21,492 bases of DNA from JAPLDB01 sp964356415 (GTDB taxonomy: Bacteria; Bacteroidota; Bacteroidia; AKYH767-A; 2013-40CM-41-45), in contig CAYHHK010000068.1 of assembly GCA_964356415.1 (NCBI GenBank), positions 1 through 21,492 on the forward strand. Reading direction: 5' to 3'. The notes beneath the pieces are model-generated. The model worked only from the letters and a program-made list of their open reading frames with translations. It was not told the origin of the DNA and did no database searches. Of the stretch, positions 14,196 to 21,379 are shown piece after piece. Each line of letters opens with the position of its first letter. Position 1 is the first letter of the stretch. The position numbers and the translations under genes were made by a program.

Positions 14196-15584
14196 ATGCT
14201 CTCACATACTAAAATCGCCGAACTCCTTTCTTCCACTGAAGTTGACAGGGATGTAACTGTTAAAGGATGGGTGCGCACCAAGCGCGGAAATAAAAATGTC
14301 GCTTTCATCGCATTGAATGACGGCAGCATCATTCACAATATTCAGGTTGTTGCTGAAATTGCAAAGTTTCCGGAGGAGCTGATGAAGGAAATTAGCACGG
14401 GCGCATGCCTCTGTGTGAAGGGTATGCTTGTAAAGTCACAGGGCCAGGGACAAACCATGGAGATCCAGGCGAAGGAAATTGAAGTGTACGGACCTGCCGA
14501 TGCAGAAACGTTTCCCTTGCAGAAGAAAGGTCATACCATGGAATTTCTCAGGGAGATTGCCCACCTGCGACCGCGTACGAATACTTTTGGTGCTGTATTC
14601 AGGCTACGCCACCACATGGCGTTTGCAATCCACAGGTTCTTTAATGACAAAGGATTTTTTTATGTGCATACGCCCATCATCACAGGCAGCGATGCTGAAG
14701 GTGCAGGCGAAATGTTTCATGTAACAACACTAGACTTGAAGAATCCGCCAAAGAATCCTGATGGCAGCATCAATTTCAAAGAAGATTTTTTTGAAAAAGA
14801 AACGAACCTTACAGTAAGCGGACAACTAGAGGGTGAACTTGCTGCAATGGCGTTGGGATTGATCTACACCTTCGGTCCTACATTTCGCGCGGAGAACTCA
14901 AATACACCACGGCACCTTGCTGAGTTCTGGATGATAGAACCTGAGATGGCTTTCTATGACATCAACGACAACATGGACCTGGCGGAAGAGATGCTAAAGT
15001 ACCTCATTCAGTATGCCCTCGACCATGCCATGAGCGACCTTGAATTCCTGAATAACATGTACGACAAGGAACTCATTGCACGCATGAAATCAGTGATCGA
15101 AAAACCATTTACGCGCCTCACTTATACTGAAGCAGTTGACGTACTGAAACAACAAAATGCAAAATTTGAATTCAAGGTAGAATGGGGCACAGACCTTCAG
15201 AAGGAACATGAAAATTACCTGGTGGAACATTTCAATGGCCCTGTGATCCTGACAGGATATCCGAAGAACATCAAAGCTTTTTATATGAAGCAGGATGATG
15301 ACGGCAAAACCGTACGCGCCATGGATGTGTTGTTCCCATGGATCGGCGAGATCATCGGTGGTTCACAGCGTGAAGACAATCTTGAAAAACTCACCACGCG
15401 CATGCGTGAAATGCATATTCCCGAAAAAGAAATGAGCTGGTATCTTGACACCAGAAAATTCGGATCATGCCCTCACGCCGGCTTCGGACTTGGCTTTGAA
15501 CGCCTCATGCTTTTTGTTACAGGGATGACAAACATCCGTGATGTAATGCCATTCCCCCGTACACCGGGCAATGCCGGGTTTTAG
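14196..15584 (+). CDS. asnS: Asparagine--tRNA ligase
   Basis: A 462-residue protein of the normal length for bacterial AsnRS. It charges tRNA-Asn with asparagine using ATP. The N-terminal OB-fold anticodon-binding domain covers residues 1-110 ('VTVKGWVRTKRGNKNVAFIALNDGS'). The class II catalytic core follows: motif 1 region 'HHMAFAIHRFFNDKGFFYVHTPII', motif 2 'TFRAENSNTPRHLAEFWMIEPE' with Arg231, and motif 3 'GFGLGFERLMLFVTG' from about residue 429. 'SGQLEGE' and the 'NTPRHLAEF' form, in place of AspRS residues, point to Asn rather than Asp specificity. The C-terminus 'RDVMPFPRTPGNAGF' is complete. The leader lacks a clear -7 box. A 20-base-pair hairpin follows the stop. Confidence 0.97.
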   Translation: MLSHTKIAELLSSTEVDRDVTVKGWVRTKRGNKNVAFIALNDGSIIHNIQVVAEIAKFPEELMKEISTGACLCVKGMLVKSQGQGQTMEIQAKEIEVYGPADAETFPLQKKGHTMEFLREIAHLRPRTNTFGAVFRLRHHMAFAIHRFFNDKGFFYVHTPIITGSDAEGAGEMFHVTTLDLKNPPKNPDGSINFKEDFFEKETNLTVSGQLEGELAAMALGLIYTFGPTFRAENSNTPRHLAEFWMIEPEMAFYDINDNMDLAEEMLKYLIQYALDHAMSDLEFLNNMYDKELIARMKSVIEKPFTRLTYTEAVDVLKQQNAKFEFKVEWGTDLQKEHENYLVEHFNGPVILTGYPKNIKAFYMKQDDDGKTVRAMDVLFPWIGEIIGGSQREDNLEKLTTRMREMHIPEKEMSWYLDTRKFGSCPHAGFGLGFERLMLFVTGMTNIRDVMPFPRTPGNAGF

Positions 15585-15638
15585 TTAGTCCGGAGTCGGG
15601 AGATGACATCCCAAAATCAAATCTCGACGAATAAATTC

Positions 15639-15679
15639 AACCCCGAAAATCCACTATTTAATAGTGGATTTTCGGGGTT
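15639..15679. terminator. Perfect 20-bp inverted repeat between convergent genes
   Basis: The arm AACCCCGAAAATCCACTATT at 15639-15658 is followed by one T and its exact reverse complement to 15679. The hairpin would have a stem of up to 19 pairs. It lies 55 bases after the asnS stop and about 300 bases beyond the end of the converging M28 gene, so a shared bidirectional terminator is the simplest role. There is no T-run on either side, so termination would rest on the stem alone. Confidence 0.55.
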
Positions 15680-15799
15680 CAAAATATGTGTTTTCGGAAC
15701 ATCTCCCCGGCACCAAAGCGCATTTCTAAATAAAACCTGAAATATTATTAAAACCACTTTATATCCTGTTGGTACATGAGAACATTTACTTATCAGTTG

Positions 15800-15875
15800 T
15801 TACGAATATTTCGCTCCTGCGGAACTAAGCTACACTACTGGATTTTTTATTACCAATATTACGTTCCTACAAGAC
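15800..15875 (+). repeat. Two degenerate copies of a 26-base interspersed repeat
   Basis: TTACGAATATTTCGCTCCTG at 15800 and TTACCAATATTACGTTCCTA at 15850 align over about 26 bases with a period of 50. The form TTACxAATATTxCGxTCCTxC looks like an intergenic mobile-type repeat. Apart from this, the 394-base gap 15585-15978 holds the hairpin at 15639 and small palindromes (TGCGCGCGCA at 15911, GCCGGAATCCGGC at 15937), and no gene. Confidence 0.4.
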
Positions 15876-15978
15876 ATTGCACCTAAATTGGAGAATTTGG
15901 TTGACACAAATGCGCGCGCACCTGTTAAGGCGGCATGCCGGAATCCGGCTGCTTCAGTGAGTAAAGTGAACTTTTTTA

Positions 15979-16986
15979 TTAGCTTCCTGCTTGATTGTAT
16001 AAAACCTCGAGCAACGTCTGGCCTACTGCCCTCAGTGTATTCCTGTCGACTACATCCATGTTGTCGCGGTGGGTATGCCAGTGATCAGGAAATCCGGAGC
16101 GGGGATTGACAGGATTCGTATTGATGATGTCAATGCACGGAATATTTAATATCTGGTTTGGATACACGTGGTCATCTGTGATAAAACCACCATCTGCATA
16201 AAGGAAATGCGATGAAAAACCAATGCGGTTTGCTGCACCCCATACCTTATCCACAACGAAAGAAGCGTATTGTTTTGAATAACCTTCAATATGAAATGTT
16301 GCTTTGTGTGCACCCACCATGTCGAGTAGTATTCCATAATTGGCGGTATAGTTTTCAGGCATTGGATTCTTACACCAGTACTGCGTGCCGAGGGCGTAGC
16401 TGTCGTTGTCAGAACCGTCTTCCCTGCGTGTTCCGTAATCTTCAGCGTCAAAAAAAACAATGTCAACTCCGGTACCAATTTTTTCTTTGGAAAGTATTCT
16501 GGCAATTTCCATAAGCACACCAACGCCACTGCCGGCATCATCAGCACCAAGAATGGGTTCGTCTTTTCGTACCGAGTCCTGGTCAGCCCATGGCCGCGTA
16601 TCCCAGTGTGCAAACAGGAAAATTCTGTTTTGTGTTCCCGGATTGAACTGACAGATGATATTCTGAATATTCAGTTTGATCTTATTGAAAGTCGTCACCT
16701 GTCCTTTTTGAACCAGCACAGTGTCGCAATAGGTGCTCATTTTCCTGATGAGAAATTCCGCACAGGCATCATGTTGTTTCGTATTGGGAACGCGGGGACC
16801 AAAATCGCATTGCGCTTTTACAAAATCATATGCAGAGTCTGCATTGAAAACCGGAACAGCCACAGTTGGAGCAGGTGTTGCAGTCGGTGTTTGCGATTCG
16901 TTAACAGGCTGATTGCAACCTGTAAATAATACCAGAAATATCGCCAACGGCAAATGAACAATTAAAAAAAGACTGCGGAATTTCAT
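15979..16986 (-). CDS. M28-family peptidase / glutaminyl-peptide cyclotransferase-like lipoprotein
   Basis: A 335-residue protein with a lipoprotein signal ending 'LFTGC' (Cys24) and a Thr/Pro/Ala linker to about residue 45. The zinc-hydrolase core has 'FAHWDTRPWAD' (His127, Asp129), 'GADDAGSGVG' with metal ligand Asp150, 'FFDAEDYG' with Glu182/Asp183, 'LLDMVGA', and 'DHWHTHRDNMD' near residue 304, supplying the last histidine ligand. This order fits the M28 branch that includes bacterial glutaminyl cyclases, which convert N-terminal Gln to pyroglutamate; an aminopeptidase role remains possible. It should act in the periplasm or at the outer membrane. T9SS substrates often gain N-terminal pyroglutamate in Bacteroidota, which would fit this genome but is inference. 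The start codon lies 65 bases downstream of the carboxylase stop, so the two may be co-transcribed. Confidence 0.9.
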   Translation of the reverse strand: MKFRSLFLIVHLPLAIFLVLFTGCNQPVNESQTPTATPAPTVAVPVFNADSAYDFVKAQCDFGPRVPNTKQHDACAEFLIRKMSTYCDTVLVQKGQVTTFNKIKLNIQNIICQFNPGTQNRIFLFAHWDTRPWADQDSVRKDEPILGADDAGSGVGVLMEIARILSKEKIGTGVDIVFFDAEDYGTRREDGSDNDSYALGTQYWCKNPMPENYTANYGILLDMVGAHKATFHIEGYSKQYASFVVDKVWGAANRIGFSSHFLYADGGFITDDHVYPNQILNIPCIDIINTNPVNPRSGFPDHWHTHRDNMDVVDRNTLRAVGQTLLEVLYNQAGS

Positions 16987-17051
16987 TGTCCTGTATTTCT
17001 TCTTGCGTCTCGGTTATCGTCTCATATCACATATCTCACATCTCTTCTCTC

Positions 17052-18593
17052 TCACAACGGTATATTCCCGTGTTTCTTTCTCGGCAAGTTCGCCACTTTA
17101 TTTTCAAGCATCCTGAAAGCAGCGATCAGTTTTTTTCTTGTCACCGATGGAGGTATAACTTCGTCTATGTATCCTCGTTCAGCAGCTTTATATGGGTTTG
17201 CAAAAAGTTCGATGTATTCTTTTTCCTTTTCTTTCAGCTTGGCTTCCGGATCCGCAGCTTCAGCAATTTCTTTTTTGAAAATGATCTCTGCAGCTCCTTT
17301 GGCTCCCATCACTGCAATTTCTGCCGAAGGCCATGCATAGTTCATGTCTGCCCCAATATGCTTGCTGTTCATCACGTCATACGCACCGCCGTATGCTTTG
17401 CGGGTGATGACGGTGATGCGTGGTACGGTCGCTTCGCAAAAAGCATAAAGTAGTTTTGCACCGTTGGTGATGATGCCATTCCATTCCTGGTCTGTGCCCG
17501 GAAGAAATCCCGGAACATCTTCAAAAACCAAAAGCGGAATATTGAAACAATCGCAGAAGCGTACGAAACGTGCAGCCTTTGTTGATGCATGAATGTCGAG
17601 GACTCCGGCAAGATGCGCAGGCTGATTTGCAACAATGCCAATAGATTTTCCGGCAAGCCGGGCAAAACCGACAACTATATTTTCCGCAAAATCTTTATGC
17701 ACTTCCATGAAAGTTCCTTCGTCGGCTACCTGTTCGATCACCTCCTTGATATCATATGGCTGGTTGGCATTTTCAGGAATAATGTCATCAAGTTTTTTCC
17801 TGGTCTCATCGGCAGCTTCATAAGCTAAAGCAGGCGGATTGTCCTCACAATTCTGAGGCATGTAGCTCAGCATCTTTTTTATTTTATCGAGGCAATCCAG
17901 TCCGTTGGATGCAGTAAAATGTGTTACGCCTGATTTGGAAGCATGCGTTTGTGCGCCGCCCAGTTCTTCAGAAGAAACTTCCTCATGGGTGACAGTTTTC
18001 ACAACGTTAGGGCCGGTCACAAACATGTAAGACATATTTTCCACCATCACAATAAAATCGGTGATGGCAGGAGAATATACAGCACCTCCGGCACAGGGCC
18101 CCATGATAGCGCTGATCTGCGGGATCACTCCTGAAGCCATTGTATTGCGGTAAAAAATATCTGCATAACCGCCAAGCGAAACAACACCCTCCTGGATGCG
18201 TGCTCCCCCCGAGTCATTCAGTCCGACCACAGGTGCGCCATTCTGCATAGCCAGGTCCATGATGCGGCAGATCTTTTCTGCATGCGATTCGCTGAGCGAT
18301 CCACCAAAAACAGTAAAATCCTGTGCATATACATAGACCATTCTGCCATTGATCGTTCCGTAGCCCGTAATGACACCATCCCCCGGGTATATCTCTTTGT
18401 CAAGGCCGAATTCCGTAGAACGGTGGGTCACCAGCATTCCTATTTCTTCAAAGCTGCCTTCATCCATCAGGAAATGAATGCGTTCGCGGGCCGTGAGTTT
18501 TCCCTTTTTATGTTGGGCTTCGATTCTTTTTTTGCCACCCCCCAAATGGGCTTCAGCAATTTTATCATCGAGGAGTTTGAGTTTTGGTTTCAT
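17052..18593 (-). CDS. Acyl-CoA carboxylase beta subunit (propionyl-CoA carboxylase type)
   Basis: A 513-residue protein of the usual length. It is the carboxyltransferase that moves CO2 from carboxybiotin to an acyl-CoA, probably propionyl-CoA, giving methylmalonyl-CoA. 'KLTARERI' opens the N-terminal crotonase-like half, which has 'LNDSGGARIQEGV' at 125-137 and the oxyanion stretch 'GPCAGGAVYSPA' at 165-176. The C-terminal half has 'FEDVPGFLPGTDQE', 'TVITRKAYGGAYDVM' and 'WPSAEIAVMGAKGAAEIIF', which form the biotin and acyl-CoA sites. Closely related subunits of decarboxylases and methylmalonyl-CoA enzymes cannot be separated by sequence alone. No biotin carboxylase or biotin carrier gene lies in the window, so its partners are encoded elsewhere. 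The 65 bases after its stop are purine-rich on the coding strand, with repeated GAGATGTGAGATA-like strings. Confidence 0.95.
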   Translation of the reverse strand: MKPKLKLLDDKIAEAHLGGGKKRIEAQHKKGKLTARERIHFLMDEGSFEEIGMLVTHRSTEFGLDKEIYPGDGVITGYGTINGRMVYVYAQDFTVFGGSLSESHAEKICRIMDLAMQNGAPVVGLNDSGGARIQEGVVSLGGYADIFYRNTMASGVIPQISAIMGPCAGGAVYSPAITDFIVMVENMSYMFVTGPNVVKTVTHEEVSSEELGGAQTHASKSGVTHFTASNGLDCLDKIKKMLSYMPQNCEDNPPALAYEAADETRKKLDDIIPENANQPYDIKEVIEQVADEGTFMEVHKDFAENIVVGFARLAGKSIGIVANQPAHLAGVLDIHASTKAARFVRFCDCFNIPLLVFEDVPGFLPGTDQEWNGIITNGAKLLYAFCEATVPRITVITRKAYGGAYDVMNSKHIGADMNYAWPSAEIAVMGAKGAAEIIFKKEIAEAADPEAKLKEKEKEYIELFANPYKAAERGYIDEVIPPSVTRKKLIAAFRMLENKVANLPRKKHGNIPL

Positions 18594-18688
18594 ACTTTAG
18601 AAAGAAGATGACGAAGGTAAATCTATTTTCTCATTACAAATTATCTGTAAAATTATTTGAATTGAAAGTTGTGCCCAGAACTATTTTG

Positions 18689-18696
18689 TAGTTTTA
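18689..18696 (+). promoter_or_regulatory. Putative -7 box of the HEPN/nucleotidyltransferase pair
   Basis: TAGTTTTA lies four bases before the ATG at 18701 and about 20 bases after a TTGTG at 18669, a plausible -33 element. The message would be leaderless or nearly so. Confidence 0.35.
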
Positions 18697-18700
18697 CACG

Positions 18701-19090
18701 ATGAAGAGGAAAGGCAACAATGCTTTTGATGAATGGATATTTCAGGCAGAATACGACTATGAATCTGCTGTTGTCATGTTCAAAAGCAAACGCTATGTCT
18801 ATTGTATTTTTATGTGTCATTTATCGCTGGAGAAATCGTTAAAAGGATTGTTCGTAAAAAGGAAAAATACATTTCCTGCGAAAACGCACAGTTTAGTTTA
18901 CTTCATCGAAAAACTAGAGCTTGAACTTCCGGATGAATATCTGAAATTTATTTTCAAACTCAATGATGTTTCTATACCAACCAGGTATCCGGAAGATTTG
19001 CGAAAACTAATACGCGCTTACACAAAGGTTCAAACACAGGAAATTCTGACAAAAACCAAAAAGATTCTTCAATGGATAAAAGAGCAATAA
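18701..19090 (+). CDS. HEPN-domain protein
   Basis: A 129-residue all-helical protein. 'WIFQAEYDYESAVVMFKSKRY' and 'CIFMCHLSLEKSLKGLFV' form the first two HEPN helices. 'KTHSLVYFIEKL' (residues 61-72) and 'LNDVSIPTRYPEDLRK' with R95-Y96-P97 are typical of the PF05168 group that pairs with MNT nucleotidyltransferases. The RNase signature Rx4-6H of toxic HEPN proteins is not present; after Arg95 there is no histidine at the right distance. The gene overlaps the next one by 19 bases. HEPN-MNT pairs include toxin-antitoxin modules in which the nucleotidyltransferase adenylylates the HEPN toxin, but many have no shown activity. Function here remains open. Confidence 0.88.
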   Translation: MKRKGNNAFDEWIFQAEYDYESAVVMFKSKRYVYCIFMCHLSLEKSLKGLFVKRKNTFPAKTHSLVYFIEKLELELPDEYLKFIFKLNDVSIPTRYPEDLRKLIRAYTKVQTQEILTKTKKILQWIKEQ

Positions 19091-19389
19091 ATAACATCAT
19101 TGTGTTTCTGAAGCAGGAACTCGCCCGAAGCGGAGTAAAAGTATCGGGTATTGCCCTTTTTGGTTCTCAATTGAACAAGACAAGGGGAGAAAAAAACGAC
19201 ATAGACCTCATTATTATATCTAACGAGTTTAAGAATAAGAACATTTTTAAAAGAGGAGATATTACAATGGAAGCTGAGTTAAAGACTTTACGCAAATTCA
19301 TGATTCCAATGGATGTGTTGAAAATGACCCGAGAAGAATTCAATATTGCGATAAAAAATAAAAGGTATAACGCCCAATTAGTAGCATAG
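19072..19389 (+). CDS. MNT-type minimal nucleotidyltransferase
   Basis: A 105-residue protein with the pol-beta-type signature GSx10DxD: Gly31-Ser32 in 'ALFGSQLNKTRGEKNDIDLI' and Asp43/Asp45. Asp81 in 'FMIPMDVL' is a good candidate for the third metal-binding aspartate. All catalytic residues are thus in place, so it should be an active nucleotidyltransferase, possibly AMP-transferring. The start ATG lies within the end of the HEPN gene ('caATGGATAAAAGAG'), which implies coupled translation. In known pairs this protein acts as the antitoxin that modifies the HEPN partner. The order HEPN then MNT is common. Downstream there is a 12-base palindrome GTTTAATTAAAC at 19434, with no T-run, before the converging operon. 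Confidence 0.9.
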   Translation: MDKRAINNIIVFLKQELARSGVKVSGIALFGSQLNKTRGEKNDIDLIIISNEFKNKNIFKRGDITMEAELKTLRKFMIPMDVLKMTREEFNIAIKNKRYNAQLVA

Positions 19390-19499
19390 TTATGAAGCGG
19401 ATGTAAATCTCTGCGGCAATTATTAAGGACTCAGTTTAATTAAACACGAAATTGAAATAATAGCTCCCTTCCTCCCCTGACTGCTCTTGGGTTCCTTTT

Positions 19500-20360
19500 T
19501 TATAAATCAATGTTCCAGGAGATACAATTTAAAACGCCGCCTTCTGAAGCAACATTAACGCAATCCAGGGTTTCAATTCTTGTTTTTGGCAGGATGGAAG
19601 AAAGTTGATTAAGCGCATATTCATCGGATGTTAAATTGAAAGCAGGAAACAGAATAAAATTTCCAATGTGGAGATAGTTGATATATGTTCCTATTGCTGA
19701 TGGTACATTATCTTCATTTTTTTCTGACGAAGGGGTGTAGGTAAACAGAATAGTGTCAAGCCGGTGTTTTTTCAATGATCGCAGTAAATTTTCACGAAAA
19801 TAATTTTTCTCCGAGGTGAAATCATTGAGTAAAACAGTGTTCTCATCAAGAAAGCGCACCATCCCATCTGCATGACCAAACATATCATTTGGCTGATGAG
19901 GAATGATGATTATGTCATCCACTTCAAATAAGCCATACAACTCTTTTATAAGATTCTTTTTTTCGATCGCCTTGTTATCAAAGAATATTTTATCGGTTAG
20001 TATGACTTTCTTTTTTGAACGGACTACATTTCCCCCATCAAGAACAATATTTACCCGGTTGGCAGAAATATTCATTTCAGCGCAGATTATTTCAGGGTCC
20101 GTTATCAGGGGCAGAAATTTTTTCGCTGAAAGGTAAGAGGGAGAATAACGGAACTGGACAAATTTATTCTTGTTGACCTGCACAGGCATATAATCGCGGC
20201 ACCAGATATCTTTTGTGTTTTTAAGATAATCGAAACGGATTGCGTTTTCTTTAAAAATGACTTCAAGATTAATGGAGAGTTCTCTATCTCTTTCGATAAG
20301 TAGTTCTGAAAGGAAAACAATGTTTGATTCACTGTCAGTAATCATCTTGTTAATTTCCAC
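19500..20360 (-). CDS. Agmatine-deiminase / PAD_porph family guanidine-group hydrolase
   Basis: A 286-residue protein of the peptidyl-arginine-deiminase/agmatine-deiminase family. The catalytic set is complete: 'TKDIWCRDYMPVQV' with Asp56, 'VLDGGNVV' at 107-113, 'FGHADGMVRF' with His163 and Asp165, and 'SEGGVLNCISWN' with nucleophile Cys279. It should hydrolyse a guanidino group to a ureido group, releasing ammonia. It is shorter than typical agmatine deiminases and begins nearer the core, without the 'MPAEWxxHxxxWLxWP' start, so agmatine is not assured as substrate. No signal peptide, so cytosolic. The start overlaps the end of the AAG-like gene by 19 bases, which suggests translational coupling and shared function. 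No polyamine or arginine genes are nearby. Confidence 0.88.
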   Translation of the reverse strand: MEINKMITDSESNIVFLSELLIERDRELSINLEVIFKENAIRFDYLKNTKDIWCRDYMPVQVNKNKFVQFRYSPSYLSAKKFLPLITDPEIICAEMNISANRVNIVLDGGNVVRSKKKVILTDKIFFDNKAIEKKNLIKELYGLFEVDDIIIIPHQPNDMFGHADGMVRFLDENTVLLNDFTSEKNYFRENLLRSLKKHRLDTILFTYTPSSEKNEDNVPSAIGTYINYLHIGNFILFPAFNLTSDEYALNQLSSILPKTRIETLDCVNVASEGGVLNCISWNIDL

Positions 20361-21049
20361 CCGATCACTGAACTAATTTCACCGTCCGATAAATCGGACT
20401 CTTTAAGAATATTTTCCTTTCCCGAGTATTTACTTTTGAATAATGCAGGGTCCTTTGCTATGAATCTGTATTTGCTTTTGATATAGGTTTCCTGAAGATC
20501 CTTTAAAAGTCCTACGGAATTGTCCTTAATTTTTAATCCATGCCGGGTGATGTTTATAAGCGGAAAATTATCCGGCGGATCATTTTGACGAATATATAAT
20601 AGTGAAGGCTGACTACTCTCATTTCCAAGTTCTTTTGCAGCAACTTCAATATCTCTAAAATTCGAATCAAACAATGAAAGTATCCTATCAACAACTTTGC
20701 TTGGGCCATTAATGTATTCATTGCCAATCCTCAATCCCCTGATTAAAATGCCACAATAAAAATTTTCTCTTCCGAGGCACAGGTCGATACCTTTTCTGGT
20801 CCCGGTTTTTATTTTATTTGAATTTGGATAAGTATGTATGTACCAGACATTAGATTTGTTTTGCAATTCGTGCTTGTGCACAAAAGGATCCGGGTGGAAC
20901 TGAGGATCAAAATAATAGAATTCCAACTCTGTAAAATGAGCTTCTATCCCATTTATTATTAATATGCAATGGTTTATAAGGTTATCTGCAAATGCTATAA
21001 AGGTTTTTTCGACAAGCAATTTCGCACCTGGAGAAGGGAATGGTTCCAT
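20342..21049 (-). CDS. Divergent protein with alkyladenine DNA glycosylase (AAG/MPG)-like motifs
   Basis: A 235-residue cytosolic protein that does not match a family I know by name. Its motifs follow the AAG fold in order: 'FADNLINHCILIINGIEAHFTELEFYY', where Glu43 and Tyr45 stand where AAG has the catalytic Glu and Tyr of 'ETEAY'; 'GILIRGL' (100-106), compare 'VLIRAIEP'; 'YINGPSKVVDRIL' (112-124), compare 'TNGPGKLTKAL'; 'INITRHGLKI' (165-174), compare 'GPRIGI'; and 'KYRFIAKDPALFKSKY', compare 'PWRFWVxGNRYVSR'. The middle ('HPDPFVHKHELQ', 'GTRKGIDLCLG') is unlike AAG. It may be a glycosylase with altered substrate or a non-DNA-repair relative. It is the middle gene of a tight operon: nine bases after the 97-residue gene and overlapping the deiminase. 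The fold call rests on motif reading only. Confidence 0.55.
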   Translation of the reverse strand: MEPFPSPGAKLLVEKTFIAFADNLINHCILIINGIEAHFTELEFYYFDPQFHPDPFVHKHELQNKSNVWYIHTYPNSNKIKTGTRKGIDLCLGRENFYCGILIRGLRIGNEYINGPSKVVDRILSLFDSNFRDIEVAAKELGNESSQPSLLYIRQNDPPDNFPLINITRHGLKIKDNSVGLLKDLQETYIKSKYRFIAKDPALFKSKYSGKENILKESDLSDGEISSVIGWKLTR

Positions 21050-21058
21050 GTTGTTGTA

Positions 21059-21352
21059 TTATTTATTTGCGTTTTTCAAGTCGGCACTTAAATTATTGAT
21101 GTTTGCAATTGTGTCAAAGGTGGATTCAATTTTAGATATGAGTTCAGAAAATAACTGAACATTCGTGTCGGCACAGGTGAGCAGTAGTTTTTTATCGAAT
21201 ACAAAAGTTTCCCCGCTTTCTATTGTATCGTTCCAGTCTTTTAAATCTCCTTCCATGGCGAGGTTGAGCGTATTCTCAAATATTGTTTCCCGTATCTCCT
21301 TTAATCCATTAAGAGAATGAATGAGATTCTTTCTGTATGTATTGTTTTGCAT
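21059..21352 (-). CDS. Helical 97-residue protein of unknown function
   Basis: First gene of the minus-strand operon, nine bases before the AAG-like gene. The protein is mostly acidic and helical: a basic start 'MQNNTYRKNLIHSLNGLKEIRETIF', a middle with 'DWNDTIESGETFVFDKKLLLTCADT', and a C-terminal amphipathic helix 'LFSELISKIESTFDTIANINNLSADLK' that could mediate self-association. It has one tryptophan near residue 39 and no recognisable catalytic motif, signal peptide or HTH signature. I do not recognise the family. Its place at the head of the operon would suit a partner, adaptor or regulator of the enzymes that follow, but nothing in the sequence settles which. Confidence 0.7.
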   Translation of the reverse strand: MQNNTYRKNLIHSLNGLKEIRETIFENTLNLAMEGDLKDWNDTIESGETFVFDKKLLLTCADTNVQLFSELISKIESTFDTIANINNLSADLKNANK

Positions 21353-21371
21353 AAGCTGTTTTCGAGGATTG

Positions 21372-21379
21372 TAAAATTA
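21372..21379 (-). promoter_or_regulatory. Putative -7 box of the three-gene minus-strand operon
   Basis: On the minus strand this reads TAATTTTA, one base off TAnnTTTG, and lies 19 bases before the ATG at 21352. The remaining bases to the window end show no other gene. Confidence 0.35.

Noticed and set aside
16986..17453. 155-codon plus-strand frame
   Set aside because: It is antisense to the acyl-CoA carboxylase gene and rich in Phe, Ser and Cys, as expected for a shadow frame.
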